Shown one piece after another: positions 1-8,213 of a DNA stretch of 64,000 bases. This DNA is from Nitrospirota bacterium (GTDB lineage Bacteria > Nitrospirota > Nitrospiria > Nitrospirales > Nitrospiraceae). The notes below the pieces were generated by a model that searched no databases, was not told the origin of the DNA, and saw only the letters and a list, made by a program, of their open reading frames with translations. Location: positions 248,001 through 312,000 of the forward strand of contig JAUSMA010000060.1 in assembly GCA_030645475.1 (NCBI GenBank). Direction: 5' to 3'. The position numbers and the translations under genes are program-made. Position 1 is the stretch's first letter, and the number at the start of each line of letters is the position of its first letter.

Positions 1-1
1 G

Positions 2-991
2 GCGGCACTTGTGACGGGAAATCCTGTCATCTTCAAGCCCTCCGAACGTTCGCCCATGATGGGGCACTGGCTCACAGAGATTTTGCAGGAGGCCGGTGTG
101 CCAGAGGGAATACTCAGTTGCTTGCCGGGTGGGCCAGACATCGGACAGGCATTAGTCCGCCACCCAGCGGTCGCCACGATTGCCTTTACCGGGTCGAAGG
201 ACGTCGGGCTCGGCATTCTGAAAGACGCCGGGACCCTTATCCCTGGGCAACAGATGGTCAAGCGGGTGCTGGCAGAAATGGGAGGGAAAAATGCAATTAT
301 CGTGGATGAGACTGCGGATCTCGATGATGCGATTACCGGAGTGGTCGCATCGTTCACCGGCTATGCAGGACAGAAATGTTCCGCCTGTTCGCGGGCGATC
401 GTCCATGCGGCGATCTACGACAGTTTTCTCGTTCGCCTCAAAGAGGCGGTACTGAGCTTGAAGGTCGGAAATCCGGAAGAGCCCGGTACCCAGGTTGGGC
501 CGATGATCGATCGTCGAGCGCAGGCGAAGGTGCAGGATTACATCGAAATTGGAAAGAAGGAAGCCCGCTTGCTGGTGGAAGGGGCTGTGACGGAACCTGG
601 CTGGTATATCGGACCGACGGTCTTTGCCGATGCCGCGCCGACCGATCGAGTCGCCCAGGAGGAAATCTTCGGGCCGATTCTCGCGGTGATGAAGGCAGCC
701 TCATTTCAGGAGGCGCTCACGCTGGCGAATTCGACGGCCTATGCCCTCACCGGTGGCGTCTACTCACGGAGCCCCGTCAATCTGGAGTTGGCACGGCAAC
801 GGTTCGACGTCGGGAATCTCTATCTGAATCGTCCGATCACCGGTGCGTTAGTCGGCCGCCAGCCGTTTGGTGGCCATCGGCTCTCCGGAGTCGGAACGAA
901 GGCCGGAGGTGAAGAGTACCTGACGCAATTCGTCGTGACCCGTGTGATCAGCGAACAAACCCTCCGTCGTGGATTCGCGCCGGCCGAGTGA
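2..991 (+). CDS. pruA: 1-pyrroline-5-carboxylate dehydrogenase, 3' part (start outside window)
   Basis: C-terminal two thirds of an NAD(P)-dependent aldehyde dehydrogenase. The frame is open from base 2, so the gene begins upstream of the window. Visible family marks are FKPSERSP of the cofactor site, EMGGKNAIIVD carrying the general-base Glu, GYAGQKCSACSR with the catalytic Cys, and EEIFGPILAV. The KCSACSR context is typical of RocA/PruA-type enzymes, which oxidise glutamate-5-semialdehyde to glutamate in proline catabolism. No proline dehydrogenase is visible, so the substrate is assigned by family only. The 3' end overlaps the convergent gene on the other strand by 144 bases. Confidence 0.85.
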   Translation, partial: AALVTGNPVIFKPSERSPMMGHWLTEILQEAGVPEGILSCLPGGPDIGQALVRHPAVATIAFTGSKDVGLGILKDAGTLIPGQQMVKRVLAEMGGKNAIIVDETADLDDAITGVVASFTGYAGQKCSACSRAIVHAAIYDSFLVRLKEAVLSLKVGNPEEPGTQVGPMIDRRAQAKVQDYIEIGKKEARLLVEGAVTEPGWYIGPTVFADAAPTDRVAQEEIFGPILAVMKAASFQEALTLANSTAYALTGGVYSRSPVNLELARQRFDVGNLYLNRPITGALVGRQPFGGHRLSGVGTKAGGEEYLTQFVVTRVISEQTLRRGFAPAE

Positions 992-1777
992 GGCCTTCGA
1001 TGGCTTGATCTCGTAGGATTCCAGCTCCTCACTAATATCCGTGATCACGCCCCGGTCTTCCAGCGGAGAGAGTTCCTGCCGTTCAACGTATTTGACCAAT
1101 CCTACGCCCTTCACAAACCAGGCGGTCATCACATCGGTGCCCTGCGCCGTCTTGTTCGAGCCGGAGAGATGAATTTGCATATACATGCGCGCTTCCACCT
1201 TCACCGCGTCTTTGAAGGTGCCAGCCGGCACGGTCACTGACTCCTGCCCCACCACCGTGGAGTCGCCCTGTGCGTCGACCTTTTCATTCTCGCCATCGCG
1301 ATCCATATCGGTGCCAAAGTCCAGCCCTTTACGGTTGAACTGCTGAAACGAGGTCGCAGCCTTCATGGGAAAACGCACGATCTGATAGGGCACGAGCTGT
1401 TTTTCCAAGGGTGTACCAGGCTCAGAACCGTAATAGACGATGCCAACGCTATCACGCCGGTAGAAACTGTCCGAGGGGCCATGATTGCCTGGATTCGTAT
1501 CGTGGAACACGGTGGCCGTCATGCCTTTGATGGTTTTTGTGCCGGTGACCGAAGACACGTTTGAGAAAAACTTATGTTCGATCGTTTGCAACGGCCCTTC
1601 AGTGATCTGGCCACGATAGTGCCATTCGTTCCCGATCTGATCGGGAAAATAGTCGGAGGACTGCGCAATAATACCGGCGTCCTCTGCTGCAAGCGAGGCC
1701 GACCAGGTGGAGCAAGTGAACAGCAGAACTGCGCCTAACATGATGGCCCTTCGAGATCCAGGCGTATTGATCGACAT
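848..1777 (-). CDS. exported protein of unknown function
   Basis: A protein of about 309 residues. I chose the ATG at 1777 because it has GGAG ten bases upstream and begins a clear signal peptide (hydrophobic core AIMLGAVLLFTCSTWSASLA, likely cut before AEDAG). The frame stays open further upstream, but that part lacks features of a real N-terminus. The mature part is a soluble, beta-rich-looking domain containing YFPDQIGNEWHYRG and a VPAGTFKDAVKV segment of the kind seen in periplasmic proteins of unknown function. Roughly the last 48 residues are encoded antisense to the neighbouring dehydrogenase gene, so the stop may have been displaced by mutation. No function is proposed. Confidence 0.7.
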   Translation of the reverse strand: MSINTPGSRRAIMLGAVLLFTCSTWSASLAAEDAGIIAQSSDYFPDQIGNEWHYRGQITEGPLQTIEHKFFSNVSSVTGTKTIKGMTATVFHDTNPGNHGPSDSFYRRDSVGIVYYGSEPGTPLEKQLVPYQIVRFPMKAATSFQQFNRKGLDFGTDMDRDGENEKVDAQGDSTVVGQESVTVPAGTFKDAVKVEARMYMQIHLSGSNKTAQGTDVMTAWFVKGVGLVKYVERQELSPLEDRGVITDISEELESYEIKPSKASLGRRESTTEGLFADHTGHDELRQVLFTSGLRSDSGEPMATKRLAAD

Positions 1778-1913
1778 GCGTGAGGTTCTCCACTGGTTGA
1801 GCAATCTTGTGACCGTACCATAGGAATCCTGGAGGCAGCAAGAAAATCGGTGTACGTTCTGGCCGAGCTGGAGGCTTGCCTTCATCTGATATCCTCCCCA
1901 TAATCGCATCCCT

Positions 1914-2660
1914 ATGCGAAGCCACGCGGTTGCAAGCCTATCCCAACGTGCCGTACTGGTGACCGGTGCATCCGGCGGAATTGGTCGAGCGATCAGCCTG
2001 GCCTTTGCTGCCACTGGCTGGTCTGTCGGGGTGCATTACCATCGCAATAAATCGGCGGCTGAGGACACGCTCTCTTACGTGGAAGCCGCTGGGGGTAGTG
2101 GAGCATTGTACGCCGCCGACATTCGCGAGTCACAGTCGGTGCAACAGATGGTGGAGGCCTCCTGCCGACAGGCACCGATGCCATCGGTGTTTATCTGCAA
2201 TGCTGGAATCGGAGGGAGCCAACTCCTGCTTCGACAACATGAAGACGCGTGGGCCGACGTGGTGGCCACGAATTTGACAGGAACATTTCACTGCCTCCGC
2301 GCCATGGCCCCTCCCCTTCTCGCTCATGAAGGTGGGTCGATCGTTGTGATTGGATCGCACGCCGGATTCCATGGCTCGATTGGGCAAGCTGCCTACGCCG
2401 CGTCAAAAGCCGGTCTCATCGGTCTGGTGCAGACCGCAGCAAAAGAGTGGGGAACAGGCAACGTCCGTGTAAACCTCCTCTTGCCAGGCTGGCAGAAGAC
2501 GGGATTGGCTACAGGAATCATGCCTGAGGGCAATGACTGGAAAGACCATCTGTTAGGCCGTCCACCGTCACGCGAGGAAGTGGCCAAGACCGTCTTGCAT
2601 CTGGCTCAACTCAACGATGTGTCGGGACAGGTGTGGAATTGCGATAGCCGGAATCTCTGA
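1914..2660 (+). CDS. short-chain dehydrogenase/reductase (FabG-like)
   Basis: A 248-residue Rossmann-fold oxidoreductase. It has the cofactor motif TGASGGIG near residues 17-24, the NAG motif (FICNAGIGG), a catalytic Ser in VVIGSHAG, and the YxxxK pair in AAYAASKAG. Length and motif spacing match classical SDRs such as 3-oxoacyl-ACP reductase. It lies immediately upstream of bioD on the same strand, which makes a role near biotin or fatty-acid synthesis possible, but nothing in the sequence fixes the substrate. It is transcribed divergently from the exported-protein gene across a 136-bp gap. Confidence 0.85.
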   Translation: MRSHAVASLSQRAVLVTGASGGIGRAISLAFAATGWSVGVHYHRNKSAAEDTLSYVEAAGGSGALYAADIRESQSVQQMVEASCRQAPMPSVFICNAGIGGSQLLLRQHEDAWADVVATNLTGTFHCLRAMAPPLLAHEGGSIVVIGSHAGFHGSIGQAAYAASKAGLIGLVQTAAKEWGTGNVRVNLLLPGWQKTGLATGIMPEGNDWKDHLLGRPPSREEVAKTVLHLAQLNDVSGQVWNCDSRNL

Positions 2661-2663
2661 GAG

Positions 2664-2770
2664 GAGCGTATGGCATATGGCTAATAGCTTATGGCGGAGA
2701 ACGGATTGGGAAGCGATATGAAGGATCTCTATTCAGATACTATGTGCCATATGCTATTCGCCATCGGCTC
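2664..2770. repeat. paired heptamer-repeat element (copy A), upstream of bioD
   Basis: Left arm 2664-2698 is five 7-bp units of the pattern xxGCxxA (for example TGGCATA, TGGCTAA). Right arm 2743-2770 is four units of the complementary pattern TxxGCxx (for example TATGCTA, TTCGCCA). The 18-base segments at 2677-2694 and 2747-2764 are inverted copies matching at 16 of 18 positions. The core is 44 bp. The right arm ends six bases before the bioD ATG and occupies the place where a ribosome-binding site would be expected. Confidence 0.7.
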
Positions 2771-2776
2771 TTTTTC

Positions 2777-3514
2777 ATGAAGTACGGCGTCTTTATTACC
2801 GCGACCGATACCGGTGTCGGGAAAACGCTCGTCACTGCTGCGCTGGTGTCGCATCTGAGGCAACGAGGAATCGACATCGGTGTCATGAAGCCGGTTGAGA
2901 CAGGGATCTCGCGATCGACCAGGGCTCGGTCCGATGGCACGCGCTTGCGACGAGCCGCTGAATGCCATGATCCGATGACAAAAATCTGTCCCTACGTCTT
3001 TCGACTCCCAATGGCGCCGCTCTCTGCTGCGCGCGCGGAACAACAGACGATACGGCTGGCCACCATCCTGCGAGCGTTCCATGCCCTCTGTCAGAAACAT
3101 GACTTTGTGGCGGTCGAAGGCGTCGGTGGGCTACATGTGCCGATAACGGACCGCATCGATGGATTAGGCCTCATGCAGCGCATGGGACTTCCTGTCATCG
3201 TGGTGGGCCGATCAGGGCTGGGCGGGATCAATCATGCATTATTGACGCTTCACGCACTCCGCCAGCGAAAGGTCCCTGTCATTGCGTTGGTCTTGAATCA
3301 ACCTGTGCCTATGCGTACGAAGATCGCGCGTTTGCAGGAGCAATCGACCGTGACTCTCCTTCAACGTCTCGCGAAGGTTCCTGTGGTGGGTCCACTCCCC
3401 TATAGCTCGCGCATAAATAAAAATTGGAAGGAGGGGATCATTCAACTCGCGTGGGCGGCAGAAATTATGAGGCTGGCGAAGCTGGTGACGGCATCTGGGC
3501 GAGAAACGTCCTAA
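2777..3514 (+). CDS. bioD: dethiobiotin synthetase
   Basis: ATP-dependent carboxylation and ring closure of 7,8-diaminopelargonate to dethiobiotin, the penultimate step of biotin synthesis. The start at 2777 gives MKYGVFITATDTGVGKT, with the P-loop TDTGVGKT at residues 10-17. Further marks are MKPVETG (substrate site) and VEGVGGLHVPI, the conserved VEGxGG loop. The earlier in-frame start at 2744 would encode part of the repeat element and is unlikely. No Shine-Dalgarno sequence is visible, because heptamer-repeat copy A fills the upstream region. The 3' end overlaps thiE by 50 bases on the opposite strand. The product would feed the biotinylated AccB encoded nearby. Confidence 0.92.
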   Translation: MKYGVFITATDTGVGKTLVTAALVSHLRQRGIDIGVMKPVETGISRSTRARSDGTRLRRAAECHDPMTKICPYVFRLPMAPLSAARAEQQTIRLATILRAFHALCQKHDFVAVEGVGGLHVPITDRIDGLGLMQRMGLPVIVVGRSGLGGINHALLTLHALRQRKVPVIALVLNQPVPMRTKIARLQEQSTVTLLQRLAKVPVVGPLPYSSRINKNWKEGIIQLAWAAEIMRLAKLVTASGRETS

Positions 3515-4100
3515 CGGCCTCTCGAATATCTGTGGCTTTCAAGATGGCTGAGATGACGGCCACTCCGTCCGCTCCTGCCTGCATGACTGCCTGAACCTGC
3601 TCGATCTGAATGCCCCCAATCGCAAAGACGGGTAACGAGGTGAACGAACGCATCGCCCGTAACCCCTCAAGCCCAACCAACGGGTCGTGGTCCTGCTTGG
3701 AACCTGGTTTGAAGATTGGACCAAAGCCCAGGTAATCCGGTTTTCCGGCAGTGGCTTCTCGTACTTGGTCTGGATTGTGGGTGGAGATTCCGATCAACTT
3801 GTCCGGGCCCATCATCTTCCTTGCCATGTCGATCGGCAAGTCTCCCTGTCCCAGGTGCACTCCATCAGCATCCACCGCCAATGCCAAGTCGCAGCGATCG
3901 TTCACGATGAAGAGGACCCCTGCCTGTGCTGCGACTCGTCTGAGGGCCAAGGCCTCCTCATAGGCTGCCTTCATCGAAGCGGACTTGTTGCGATATTGAA
4001 AGAGCGAAGCGCCGGCCTCAGCTGCGATCGTCAGGACCTCCACCAGGGGGCGGTCAGGACAGACCGACGGATCGAGAATGATGTAGAGGCGGTTGCGCAT
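3465..4100 (-). CDS. thiE: thiamine-phosphate synthase
   Basis: Joins the hydroxymethylpyrimidine and thiazole halves of thiamine. Family marks in order are LYIILDPSVC, FQYRNKSAS (substrate-binding QxRxK-like segment), LFIVNDRCDLALAVDADGVH with HLGQGDLP, a conserved GISTHN, DYLGFGPIF and VFAIGGI. I placed the start at 4100 (MRNRLYIILD). An ATG at 4121 and a GTG at 4154 are also possible, and none has a strong ribosome-binding site. It is the last gene of the long minus-strand run and follows accC by about 94 bases. Confidence 0.9.
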   Translation of the reverse strand: MRNRLYIILDPSVCPDRPLVEVLTIAAEAGASLFQYRNKSASMKAAYEEALALRRVAAQAGVLFIVNDRCDLALAVDADGVHLGQGDLPIDMARKMMGPDKLIGISTHNPDQVREATAGKPDYLGFGPIFKPGSKQDHDPLVGLEGLRAMRSFTSLPVFAIGGIQIEQVQAVMQAGADGVAVISAILKATDIREAVRTFLAQMPSPASPAS

Positions 4101-4193
4101 GGAGTGGATTGGTCCGGACATTCTGGAAGAATTGTAGCTGGAAGCACGACGCACTGCCAGTCGGTTGACCTGATGCCGTCAAACCGGACTGGA

Positions 4194-5534
4194 TTAACTG
4201 ACGAGGAATCGTTCGAGGAACGTGGTGGAGACGTGCCCCTTCTGAAAATCAGGGTCGTTGAGGATGCGTTTGTGTAGTGGAATGGTCGTCTTGATGCCTT
4301 CGATGACGAATTCGTCGAGGGCGCGGCGCATGCGGGCGATGCATTCCTGCCGGTCTCGGCCATGGGTAATGACCTTGGCGATCATGGAGTCGTAGAACGG
4401 AACGACCATCATGTTCGACTCCATGGCCGAATCGACACGAACGCCGAATCCGCCTGGCACACGATATTTCGTGATCATCCCAGGGCATGGCGTAAACTTT
4501 TCAGGATCTTCCGCGTTGATGCGACATTCGAGGCTATGTCCGTTGAGCTTGATATCTTGTTGCTTGAATGAGAGGGATTGCCCATCCGCGAGTGTGATCT
4601 GCTCCTTGATGAGATCGATGCCCGTCACCATCTCCGTGATCGCATGTTCGACCTGGATGCGGGTATTCACTTCCATGAAGAAGAAGTTGCGGTCTTTATC
4701 GAGGAGGAACTCGACGGTCCCGACATTCCGGTAATGCACGGCTTTCACGGCTTCGACAGCGACTCGGCAGATTTCACGGCGGAGCTTCTCGTCGACAGCG
4801 GGCGACGGCGTTTCTTCGAGCAGCTTCTGATGCCGGCGTTGGATCGAGCAATCGCGCTCGCCAAGATGCACGACATGCCCACGGTGGTCGGCGGCGATTT
4901 GCACTTCGATATGGCGGGGCTCGAGGAAATAACGTTCGAGGTAGACAGCATCGTTGCCGAACGTGGTCTTTGCCTCCGCTTGTGCGGCTTGAAATGCACG
5001 CGCGAGGTCTTCGGCCTTGTTCACGACACGCATGCCGCGCCCGCCCCCACCGGAGGAGGCTTTGATGATGACGGGATACCCGATCTTAGTGGCGGCTTCG
5101 AGTGCTTCCTGTTCGCTTTTGAGCTCGCCAGGGCTGCCAGGCGTGACTGGGAGGCCTCGCCGGGCGACGATTTCTCTCGCTTTGGCTTTATCGCCAAGGA
5201 GCGCGATATGTTCAGACGTCGGGCCGATAAATTTGACACCGATAGATTCGCAGACTTCGGCGAAGTGGGCATTCTCGGAGAGGAATCCGTAACCGGGGTG
5301 AATGGCGTCTGCCCCGGTGATCTCAGCGGCGCTCAGAACGTTGGGAATGTTTCGATAACTGAGCGCTGCGTCAGGAGGCCCGACGCAGATCTTTTCATCG
5401 GCTGCGCGCACATGGAGGCTCGCCGCATCGGCCTCGGAGAAAATTGCCACGGTCTTAATGCCGAGCTCTTTGCAGGCGCGAATCACCCGGAGGGCGATCT
5501 CACCGCGATTGGCTATCAATACTTTCTTGAACAC
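4194..5534 (-). CDS. accC: acetyl-CoA carboxylase, biotin carboxylase subunit
   Basis: ATP-dependent carboxylation of the biotin on AccB, the first half-reaction of fatty-acid synthesis. About 446 residues with the usual ATP-grasp layout: FKKVLIANRGEIALR at the N-terminus, IHPGYGFLSEN, the glycine loop KASSGGGGRGMRVV, ERDCSIQRRHQKLLEE and FFFMEVNTRIQVEH. I chose a GTG start at 5534 because GGAG lies eight bases upstream and the protein then begins where homologues do. The longer frame to 5612 would run back into accB. It follows accB by 34 bases, as in the common accB-accC pair. Confidence 0.96.
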   Translation of the reverse strand: MFKKVLIANRGEIALRVIRACKELGIKTVAIFSEADAASLHVRAADEKICVGPPDAALSYRNIPNVLSAAEITGADAIHPGYGFLSENAHFAEVCESIGVKFIGPTSEHIALLGDKAKAREIVARRGLPVTPGSPGELKSEQEALEAATKIGYPVIIKASSGGGGRGMRVVNKAEDLARAFQAAQAEAKTTFGNDAVYLERYFLEPRHIEVQIAADHRGHVVHLGERDCSIQRRHQKLLEETPSPAVDEKLRREICRVAVEAVKAVHYRNVGTVEFLLDKDRNFFFMEVNTRIQVEHAITEMVTGIDLIKEQITLADGQSLSFKQQDIKLNGHSLECRINAEDPEKFTPCPGMITKYRVPGGFGVRVDSAMESNMMVVPFYDSMIAKVITHGRDRQECIARMRRALDEFVIEGIKTTIPLHKRILNDPDFQKGHVSTTFLERFLVS

Positions 5535-5568
5535 GCAAGTACTCCGATGTGGGTCGAGGGAAGAGGGA

Positions 5569-6141
5569 TTAGGGTGTGGCTGTCGGATCGACGAGGAAGA
5601 GCGCCTGGCCATACTCCACCGGCTTCGTACTTTCAGCCAGAATTTTCGTGATGCGTCCTTCTACCTCGGACTCGATCTCGTTCATGAGCTTCATCGCTTC
5701 AACAATACAGAGGACCTGGCCCTTTTTCACAAAATCGCCCTCTTCGACGTAGGGATCGGCATCCGGTGAGGGGGACCGATAAAACGTGCCGACGATCGGT
5801 GATGCGATGGTAATCATGCCGGTCGTATCTTCGGTCTGTACAGCTGCCGCACCAGAAGGTTGAGACGCGGAGGCCGTGCCGGATGAGCCATGGTCGGCGA
5901 CGCTGGTCGTGATCGTTCTGACTTCGACCTCATGGCGCACACGGATTCTGAGGCCTTCGCGCTCCAGTTCCAGTTCAGTCAGATTGTTCTTCTTGAGCAG
6001 GTCGATCAGCTCTTGGATATGTTTACTCTGCTGCCCTGATAACAGGGGAGTGCCTTGGCCGCCTGGAGGGGTCGCAAAGGCCTGAGGGAGAATAATCGGC
6101 TTCCCTCGTTTCTTTGACTTGCTCGATTTTTGTGTGCTCAC
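5569..6141 (-). CDS. accB: acetyl-CoA carboxylase, biotin carboxyl carrier protein
   Basis: 190 residues. The N-terminal part holds a short helical segment ([20 protein letters not shown]), followed by a flexible Ser/Ala/Pro linker and a C-terminal biotinyl domain. The biotinylation motif is EAMKLMNEI with the acceptor Lys at about residue 151. The start ATG overlaps the efp stop in an ATGA arrangement (6138-6141), which implies translational coupling. The basic leader ([10 protein letters not shown]) is somewhat longer than in E. coli AccB. Confidence 0.95.
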   Translation of the reverse strand: MSTQKSSKSKKRGKPIILPQAFATPPGGQGTPLLSGQQSKHIQELIDLLKKNNLTELELEREGLRIRVRHEVEVRTITTSVADHGSSGTASASQPSGAAAVQTEDTTGMITIASPIVGTFYRSPSPDADPYVEEGDFVKKGQVLCIVEAMKLMNEIESEVEGRITKILAESTKPVEYGQALFLVDPTATP

Positions 6142-6698
6142 CGAACACGCTCCACGTAGGCTCGCGTCCGCGTATCAATCTTGATCACGGTCCCACTTTC
6201 TAAATAGAGCGGCACCTTGAGGGTAGCGCCAGTTTCAAGGGTGGCGAGTTTCGTGCCGCCCGTCGCGGTATCGCCACGGAAACCCGGTTCGGTGTCCGTA
6301 ACTTTTAATTCAATAAAGTTCGGCAGCTCAACATCGATCGGGCGATGCTCGTATACGAGAATCTTCACGATCATGTTTTCCTTCAACAGATCTGCATTGT
6401 CGCCGAGCTTGCCCTTTTCGAACGTCAATTGCTCGTATGAATCTGTGTCCATGAAGGTATAGGCGTCGTCGGTTGCATAAAGGAATTGCATGTCCCGTTC
6501 ATCGAGCTTCGGCTCTTCGAACCGTTCCCCTGACCGAAACGTACGGTCGATCACACTACCCGTGAGATAGCCCTTGAGCTTGGTTCGTACGAAGGCTCCG
6601 CCCTTGCCTGGTTTTACATGCTGAAACTCAATGATATAAAATGGCTGGTTATCGACCATCAGCCGTACGCCACCGCGAAAGTCGGTCGTGGAAATCAC
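6138..6698 (-). CDS. efp: translation elongation factor P
   Basis: Relieves ribosome stalling at polyproline stretches. 186 residues, the standard length, with a KOW-like N-terminal domain followed by two OB-type domains. The tip loop [10 protein letters not shown] carries the Lys (about residue 32) that is post-translationally modified in many bacteria. No modification enzyme is encoded in this window. The C-terminal EF-P signature region reads [16 protein letters not shown]. The gene sits between aroQ and accB, an arrangement also seen in other phyla. Confidence 0.95.
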   Translation of the reverse strand: MISTTDFRGGVRLMVDNQPFYIIEFQHVKPGKGGAFVRTKLKGYLTGSVIDRTFRSGERFEEPKLDERDMQFLYATDDAYTFMDTDSYEQLTFEKGKLGDNADLLKENMIVKILVYEHRPIDVELPNFIELKVTDTEPGFRGDTATGGTKLATLETGATLKVPLYLESGTVIKIDTRTRAYVERVR

Positions 6699-6745
6699 TC
6701 GATACTCCCTTCACACTGTATGCGTCCACTCGACGCGCTCCGTAA

Positions 6746-7246
6746 TTATTTCGTTCCTGTTGTCGTCCGTCGCGCTGTCGCTGGTACGGATGTCTTCTTC
6801 TGGCGTTTGGATGCGGTGAGATGGTCCTGAAGCCCACGAAGGGCAAGGAGATAACCCGTCACACCTAAGCCGGTAATCTGCCCAAGGACGACTCCTGCGA
6901 TATAGGACCGATGGCGAAACTCTTCCCGCTGATGGATATTAGACAAATGCACTTCCATCGTTGGTAGGCTGACCGCCGCAATCGCATCCCGAATCGCAAT
7001 GCTTGTATGGGTATAGGCGGCCGGGTTGATGATGATTCCATCGTATCCTGTCCGCGACTCTTGAATCCAGGTGACCAACTCTCCCTCGTGATTCGACTGG
7101 CGTATGTCCACCTTCATGTTCAACTCTTTTGCCAGCTTTGCAATGGTTGAGTTGATGACATCAAGTGACAGTGTGCCGTAAATGGACTGTTCTCTGCTCC
7201 CGAGGAGATTGAGATTTGGACCGTGCAATATTCGTATGCGTAGCAT
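6746..7246 (-). CDS. aroQ: type II 3-dehydroquinate dehydratase
   Basis: Third step of the shikimate pathway (3-dehydroquinate to 3-dehydroshikimate). 166 residues. Family motifs are [14 protein letters not shown], the catalytic Tyr at about residue 23 (SIYGT), [27 protein letters not shown]-type [10 protein letters not shown] with the catalytic His, and [11 protein letters not shown]. The C-terminal 20 or so residues are basic and low in complexity, beyond the usual end of the fold. Confidence 0.95.
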   Translation of the reverse strand: MLRIRILHGPNLNLLGSREQSIYGTLSLDVINSTIAKLAKELNMKVDIRQSNHEGELVTWIQESRTGYDGIIINPAAYTHTSIAIRDAIAAVSLPTMEVHLSNIHQREEFRHRSYIAGVVLGQITGLGVTGYLLALRGLQDHLTASKRQKKTSVPATARRTTTGTK

Positions 7247-7350
7247 GACTCTATTATTTAACTACTCAATAGGTGAGAACGACTCCTCCTGCCACAGTCC
7301 AGCCGGGCCGCATTGTAGCAGTCCGCCTCAAACCGGTCAAACTCGCAAAA

Positions 7351-8196
7351 TTATTGGGAAGTCTTGGAGAGGGGCCTATTCGTCGTGTCTCGTTCTCGAC
7401 GCCGTGCTTGAATGGTGCGAAGCCACGCCTCTAATTGAGCCACGACTTCGGCATGAGGAGATGGAGAAGGCATCGCCTCAACGGCACTGACTTGAGGATC
7501 CTGCTCGGGTACCGCAAGTTGTTCGCCTGTGTGATCGTGCGTATGGAGAACCGTCTCCATCAGCTCCGAAGCTACGATCAGTGGATCGGTCGCCACGGTT
7601 TCTGATTTGGCAGGCATTGAAACTGATAGGTCTTCATGTTGCGTACTAACTTCCGGAATAGCTGCCTTGAGTGGGTCAGAAACTATTGGAGCTTCCAGCA
7701 CCTCTTGCACGGAGCTGTTTTGTGTGACTGGATCAGCCGGCCTTGGTTTCTCCGGCTCTTTTTTGAGAGTCAGGGGTTTAGCCAGCGCCGATTGGACTGA
7801 GAGCGCCTCCTCATCCCGCGGATTTACTCTCAAGATGACAGCGCAGGATTGCAGGGCCAGGGCATGTAGTTCCTGGCTCACATAGATCTTGATCAAAGTC
7901 CGGTGTGCACGCAAGTTTTCAGGACTTAACTTGATGGATTCCTCTAGAATCGCTTTAGCCTTGGTGGGCTGCCCCATCTGATCATAAGCACGACCGAGCG
8001 CGACCATCGCCGTAATGAAGCCGGGATAATATTTCAACCCGTCTTCGAGAACACCTGCGGCTTCCTGCCACATGCCGACCTTGCCATATTCTTCAGCCAA
8101 GGGCATGAAAACCTTGGATTGCGGATTTTTGGCCAATTGGATGGCCAGTCGATCAATTTCCATCGCCGTCTCGGTTGATTGCTGATTCTGTGCCAT
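7351..8196 (-). CDS. tetratricopeptide-repeat protein
   Basis: 281 residues. Residues about 15-125 contain three to four TPR units, seen as KVFMPLAEEYGKVGMWQEAA, ITAMVALGRAYDQMGQPTKA and the following LRAHRTLIKIYVSQELHALA segment. After that comes a long low-complexity region rich in Pro, Glu, Ser and Val, and a short helical tail (VVAQLEAWLRTIQARRRERD). There is no signal peptide, so it is probably a cytoplasmic scaffold. It lies between coaBC (upstream) and aroQ (downstream) in the same transcriptional direction. No specific role can be assigned. Confidence 0.8.
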   Translation of the reverse strand: MAQNQQSTETAMEIDRLAIQLAKNPQSKVFMPLAEEYGKVGMWQEAAGVLEDGLKYYPGFITAMVALGRAYDQMGQPTKAKAILEESIKLSPENLRAHRTLIKIYVSQELHALALQSCAVILRVNPRDEEALSVQSALAKPLTLKKEPEKPRPADPVTQNSSVQEVLEAPIVSDPLKAAIPEVSTQHEDLSVSMPAKSETVATDPLIVASELMETVLHTHDHTGEQLAVPEQDPQVSAVEAMPSPSPHAEVVAQLEAWLRTIQARRRERDTTNRPLSKTSQ

Positions 8197-8213
8197 GGTG
8201 TATTAGCGTCCTC

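Noticed and set aside
4578-5651. Long plus-strand open frame of 357 codons opposite accC
   Set aside because: It is the complement of the conserved biotin carboxylase gene, has an amino-acid make-up unlike a real protein and no ribosome-binding site.
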